From the NCBI GenBank assembly GCA_030698645.1, contig JAUYMV010000653.1, positions 1 to 11,452 on the forward strand: DNA of 11,452 nucleotides, in the 5' to 3' direction. The first letter of the stretch is position 1. Every line of letters starts with the position of its first letter. A model generated the notes under the pieces. That model made no database searches. It was not told the DNA's origin and saw nothing but the letters and a program-made list of their open reading frames with translations. Below, one piece after another: positions 7,198 to 11,452 of this stretch. Source of the stretch: Mesorhizobium sp. Lineage in GTDB: Bacteria; Pseudomonadota; Alphaproteobacteria; Rhizobiales; Rhizobiaceae. The position numbers and the translations under genes were made by a program.

Positions 7198-8919
7198 TTA
7201 CTGCCAGCTCTTGACCAGTTCGTCATAGTTGACGGTCAGCGGCTGTTCCTTCTCGTTGGCGATCTTGAGCTGCGGCGCGAGGTTGCCCTTGGCGACGGCA
7301 TCCGCGTTCCACTCCTCAAGCGTCTTCACCTCGGCCATTTTCGGGCCGATGTCGCCCTGGACGCCGGCGCGCTCGAGGCGCTCCAGCACCTTTTCCTGCT
7401 CTTCGCAGAGCGAGTCCATGGCGGCCTGCGCGGTCTTTGCACCCGAGGACGCATCGCCGATCGCCTGCCACCAGAGCTGCGCCAGCTTCGGATAGTCCGG
7501 CACGTTCGTGCCCGTCGGCGACCACTGCAGGCGGGCCGGCGAGCGGTAGAACTCGACCAGGCCGCCGAGCTTCGGGGCGCGTTCGGTGAAGGACGGGTGG
7601 TCGAGCGTCGACTGGCGGATGAAGGTCAGGCCGACATGGCTTTTCTTCACGTCGATCGTCTTGGAAGTGACGAACTGGGCATAGAGCCAGGCCGCCTTGG
7701 CGCGGTCGTCCGGCGTCGACTTGAGCAGGGTCCACGAACCCGCGTCCTGGTAGCCGAGCTTCATGCCATCTTTCCAGTAGACGCCATGCGGGCTCGGCGC
7801 GAAGCGCCACTTCGGCGTTCCGTCCTCGTTGACGACCGGCAGGCCAGGCTTCACGAAGTCGGCGGTGAACGCCGTGTAGGTGAACATCTGCTGCGCGATC
7901 TCGCCCTGCGACGGAACCGGTCCGGATTCGCCGAAGGTCATGCCTTGCGCCGCGGCCGGGGCATATTTCTTCATCCACTCGAGATACTTCTCGATCGAAT
8001 AGACCGCCGCGGGTCCGTTGGTGTCGCCGCCGCGCGAGACGCAGGAGCCGACCGGCCGGTCGTTCTCGTCGACCTTGATGCCCCATTCGTCGACCGGCTT
8101 GCCGTTCGGGATGCCCTTGTCACCATTGCCGGCCATCGACAGCCAGGCGTCGGTGAAGCGCCAGCCGAGCGACGGGTCCTTCTTGCCGTAGTCCATGTGG
8201 CCGTAGACCTTCTTGCCGTCGATCTCGCGGCCGGTGAAGAACTCGGCGATGTCCTCATAGGCCGACCAGTTGACCGGCACGCCGAGGTCGTAGCCGTATT
8301 TCGCCTTGAAGTCGGCCTTGTTCTTCTCGTCGTTGAACCAGTCGTAGCGGAAGAAATAGAGGTTCGCGAACTGCTGGTCGGGCAACTGGTAGAGCTGTCC
8401 GTCCGGCGCGGTGGTGAACGATTTTCCGATGAAATCGTCGATGTCGAGGTTCGGATTGGTGACGTCCTTGCCTGCATTGGCCATCCAGTCGGTCAGCGAA
8501 CGGGCCTGCTGGTAGCGCCAGTGGGTGCCGATCAGGTCGGAGTCGTTGATGTAGGCGTCGTAGACGTTCTCGCCGGACTGCATCTGCGTCTGCAGCTTTT
8601 CGACCACGTCGCCCTCGCCGATGAGGTCATGCGTGATCTTGATGCCGGTGATGGCGGTGAAGGCCGCGGCCAGCGTCTTGGACTCGTATTCGTGGGTGGT
8701 GATGGTTTCCGAGACGACCTTGATGTCCATGCCCGCGAAGGGCTTGGCGGCGTCGATAAACCACTGCATTTCGGCTTCCTGGCCGGCGCGGTCGAGCGTC
8801 GACAGGTCGCCGATCTCGGCGTCGAGGAAGGCCTTCGCCTCGTCCATTCCGGCATAGGCCTGGCCGGCTGCCAGCAGCAGGACAAGGGCAGTCGTTGATG
8901 TTAGAAAATGGCGTCGCAT
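7198..8919 (-). CDS. glpV: Glycerol ABC transporter periplasmic substrate-binding protein
   Basis: This is the 573-aa precursor of a large extracellular solute-binding protein of the CUT1-like class. It would capture glycerol in the periplasm and deliver it to the GlpPQ permease. The signal peptide is clear: MRRHFL, a hydrophobic core ALVLLLAAG, and probable cleavage after AYA (21-23). The body has aromatic-rich segments typical of sugar/polyol binding proteins, such as YQLPDQQFANLYFFRYDWF (177-195), WRFTDAWLSMAGNGDKG (253-269) and YQDAGSWTLL (390-399). Two cysteines, C293 and C505, could form a disulfide. A strong Shine-Dalgarno sequence lies 6 nt before the ATG. The glycerol assignment rests on position between glpU and glpK and on similarity in plan to rhizobial GlpV; from the sequence alone another polyol cannot be excluded. 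Hairpins bracket the gene, suggesting separately stabilised mRNA. Confidence 0.9.
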   Translation of the reverse strand: MRRHFLTSTTALVLLLAAGQAYAGMDEAKAFLDAEIGDLSTLDRAGQEAEMQWFIDAAKPFAGMDIKVVSETITTHEYESKTLAAAFTAITGIKITHDLIGEGDVVEKLQTQMQSGENVYDAYINDSDLIGTHWRYQQARSLTDWMANAGKDVTNPNLDIDDFIGKSFTTAPDGQLYQLPDQQFANLYFFRYDWFNDEKNKADFKAKYGYDLGVPVNWSAYEDIAEFFTGREIDGKKVYGHMDYGKKDPSLGWRFTDAWLSMAGNGDKGIPNGKPVDEWGIKVDENDRPVGSCVSRGGDTNGPAAVYSIEKYLEWMKKYAPAAAQGMTFGESGPVPSQGEIAQQMFTYTAFTADFVKPGLPVVNEDGTPKWRFAPSPHGVYWKDGMKLGYQDAGSWTLLKSTPDDRAKAAWLYAQFVTSKTIDVKKSHVGLTFIRQSTLDHPSFTERAPKLGGLVEFYRSPARLQWSPTGTNVPDYPKLAQLWWQAIGDASSGAKTAQAAMDSLCEEQEKVLERLERAGVQGDIGPKMAEVKTLEEWNADAVAKGNLAPQLKIANEKEQPLTVNYDELVKSWQ

Positions 8920-8925
8920 GGTATT

Positions 8926-8931
8926 CCTCCC
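8926..8931 (-). promoter_or_regulatory. Strong Shine-Dalgarno sequence of glpV
   Basis: Reading the minus strand, GGGAGG (8931-8926) lies 6 nt before the ATG at 8919. It is the strongest ribosome site seen in the glp operon here, which fits the need for a binding protein in excess over the membrane subunits. Confidence 0.8.
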
Positions 8932-8949
8932 AAAGGTTTCAGTGCGATT

Positions 8950-8977
8950 GGAGCGGCGGCCGGCACGCCGCCGCTCC
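8950..8977 (-). repeat. Intercistronic hairpin between glpU and glpV
   Basis: A perfect 11-bp inverted repeat, GGAGCGGCGGC (8950-8960) and GCCGCCGCTCC (8967-8977), has a 6-nt loop and sits 14 nt after the glpU stop and about 20 nt ahead of the glpV Shine-Dalgarno sequence. No U tract follows on the minus strand. Its stem resembles that of the hairpin after glpV. It could act as a 5' stabiliser for a processed glpV mRNA or as a partial block after glpU. Confidence 0.7.
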
Positions 8978-8991
8978 TTCAGTATCCCCCT

Positions 8992-9273
8992 CTAAACGAA
9001 CCGGAATACGCCAATGGCGTAGACCACCGAGAGAGCGAGAGCCCACCACAGGTTGGGTCCGATCAGACCCAGCCATGTGAGATGGATGAAGGCGCTGCCA
9101 AGCAGCGAAATGAACAGACGATCGCCGCGCGTCGTCTCGAAGCGCAGCACGCCGATGCGCGGATTTCCGCCCGGTGAAACGTATTCCCAGACCGCCATGC
9201 CGATCAGCAGCGCGAGAATCGTGCCGAAGAACAGCGCGGTCGGCAGCGTCCAGGCCATCCAGGAGAGGGTCAT
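8992..9273 (-). CDS. glpU: Small integral membrane protein of the glycerol ABC transporter operon (GlpU, DUF2160-like)
   Basis: This 93-aa hydrophobic protein has about three membrane segments: residues 7-28 (WTLPTALFFGTILALLIGMA), about 54-72 (FISLLGSAFIHLTWLGLIG) and 75-92 (LWWALALSVVYAIGVF). A positively charged loop between the first two (RIGVLRFETTRGDR) carries a short family-like core. It matches what I know of the small DUF2160 protein encoded between the permeases and the binding protein in rhizobial glpSTPQUV operons. Its molecular role is not established; it may be an accessory transporter subunit. The frame continues 63 codons upstream, but that stretch is the palindromic repeat, and AGGAG 7 nt before the chosen ATG decides the start. 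Confidence 0.87.
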   Translation of the reverse strand: MTLSWMAWTLPTALFFGTILALLIGMAVWEYVSPGGNPRIGVLRFETTRGDRLFISLLGSAFIHLTWLGLIGPNLWWALALSVVYAIGVFRFV

Positions 9274-9280
9274 GGGTGTG

Positions 9281-9285
9281 CTCCT
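9281..9285 (-). promoter_or_regulatory. Shine-Dalgarno sequence deciding the glpU start
   Basis: AGGAG on the minus strand (9285-9281) lies 7 nt before the ATG at 9273. It shows that translation starts after the palindromic repeat and that longer readings of this frame through the repeat are artefacts. Confidence 0.75.
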
Positions 9286-9295
9286 GTGGACGAGG

Positions 9296-9428
9296 TTACC
9301 CTCCCCCTTGTGGGGAGGGTGGCCCGAAGGGCCGGGTGGGGGTTCGTGACGGGCACACCCCCACCCCGCTTCGAAGACTTCGCTTCGCTCAGTCTTCTCA
9401 TCGACCCTCCCCACAAGGGGGAGGGTAA
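9296..9428. repeat. Mosaic palindromic intergenic repeat (five hairpins, 25-bp terminal inverted repeats)
   Basis: The 133-bp element is bounded by exact 25-bp inverted copies (9296-9320 and 9404-9428). Each end is itself a 9-bp hairpin, ACCCTCCCC/GGGGAGGGT, at 9298-9320 and 9404-9426. Between them lie GGCCC-gaa-GGGCC (9321-9333), GGGTGGGGGT paired with ACCCCCACCC (9334-9366), and GAAGACT paired with AGTCTTC (9373-9397). Nearly every base therefore belongs to a stem. The pattern recalls the mosaic palindromic elements scattered through Mesorhizobium, Brucella and relatives; the exact family name cannot be fixed here. It fills most of the 169-nt glpQ-glpU spacer and would be transcribed as a stack of hairpins. 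It has no coding capacity of its own. Confidence 0.9.
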
Positions 9429-9442
9429 GAGCCAGATCATCA

Positions 9443-10363
<921 letters not shown>

Positions 10364-10364
10364 C

Positions 10365-11227
<863 letters not shown>

Positions 11228-11231
<4 letters not shown>

Positions 11232-11452
11232 GCGTCCGTCCTCCGCATGTTGTCCCGTCCCATCTCGACCCGCCAGGAATCGGCATAGATGTTGATGCCG
11301 GCGGGATCGAAGGCGACGTGCGGCTCGGCCGGGATGTCGCCGTCCTCGGGCAGGATCGCGGCCAGGTCGCGGCCTTCCAGCCTGGCGCGCACGATGCGGT
11401 GGCGGCCGATGTCCTCGACCTTGTCGATGGTGACCGGCATGCCGTGGCGGCC
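11228..11452 (-). CDS. glpT: Glycerol ABC transporter ATP-binding protein, C-terminal part
   Basis: Only the last 74 codons are in the window; the gene continues past the right edge. The visible part, for example MPVTIDKVEDIGRHRIVRAR and DIPAEPHVAFDPAGINIYAD, has the beta-rich OB/TOBE character found at the C-terminus of MalK-type ATPases. The conserved NBD motifs (Walker A, ABC signature, Walker B) lie outside the window. Position directly before glpP, with a 4-nt ATGA overlap, matches the second ATPase gene of the rhizobial glpSTPQUV order. The symbol depends on that synteny; it could instead correspond to a sole ATPase. Confidence 0.8.

Noticed and set aside
9296..9428. CRISPR array or insertion sequence
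   Set aside because: The repeats are inverted, not regularly spaced direct repeats, and there is no transposase frame and no clear target-site duplication. A palindromic intergenic element explains it better.

Overview
The window looks like a piece of a GC-rich alphaproteobacterial chromosome, most likely Hyphomicrobiales (Rhizobiales) and near Mesorhizobium/Phyllobacteriaceae. Four things point there: the neighbouring glmU and glmS genes, a BA14K-family secreted protein, a glycerol ABC transporter operon of the rhizobial glpSTPQUV type ending in glpK, and an intergenic palindromic mosaic repeat of the style common in Mesorhizobium and Brucella relatives. Genus assignment is inference.

Left part (1-3973): the 5' end of glmS and the whole of glmU lie on the minus strand and encode two enzymes of UDP-N-acetylglucosamine synthesis. 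Divergent from glmU is a plus-strand DMT/EamA-family transporter. It converges on a minus-strand ccdA-type thiol-disulfide membrane protein, and the two stop codons overlap in a shared CTAG. A well-formed promoter then precedes tRNA-Lys(TTT).

Middle part (3974-5615): two plus-strand single-gene units, each ended by a GCAA-loop hairpin. The first encodes an extremely basic Ala/Lys/Pro-rich, histone H1-like protein with a C-terminal glycine zipper. The second encodes a secreted BA14K-family protein.

Right part (5616-11452): a minus-strand glycerol uptake operon, in transcription order glpT (3' end only), glpP, glpQ, glpU, glpV and glpK. An ATPase, two permeases, a small membrane protein and a periplasmic binding protein would bring glycerol into the cell, and GlpK would trap it as glycerol-3-phosphate. 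glpT-glpP-glpQ are tightly coupled. glpQ-glpU, glpU-glpV and glpV-glpK are separated by structured spacers: a 133-bp five-hairpin repeat, an 11-bp hairpin and a 10-bp hairpin. These may set different mRNA levels for the binding protein.

I found no phage, CRISPR, insertion sequence or clearly new multi-gene system. The least explained items are the histone-like/glycine-zipper protein, the small membrane protein GlpU, and the arrangement of hairpins within the glp operon.
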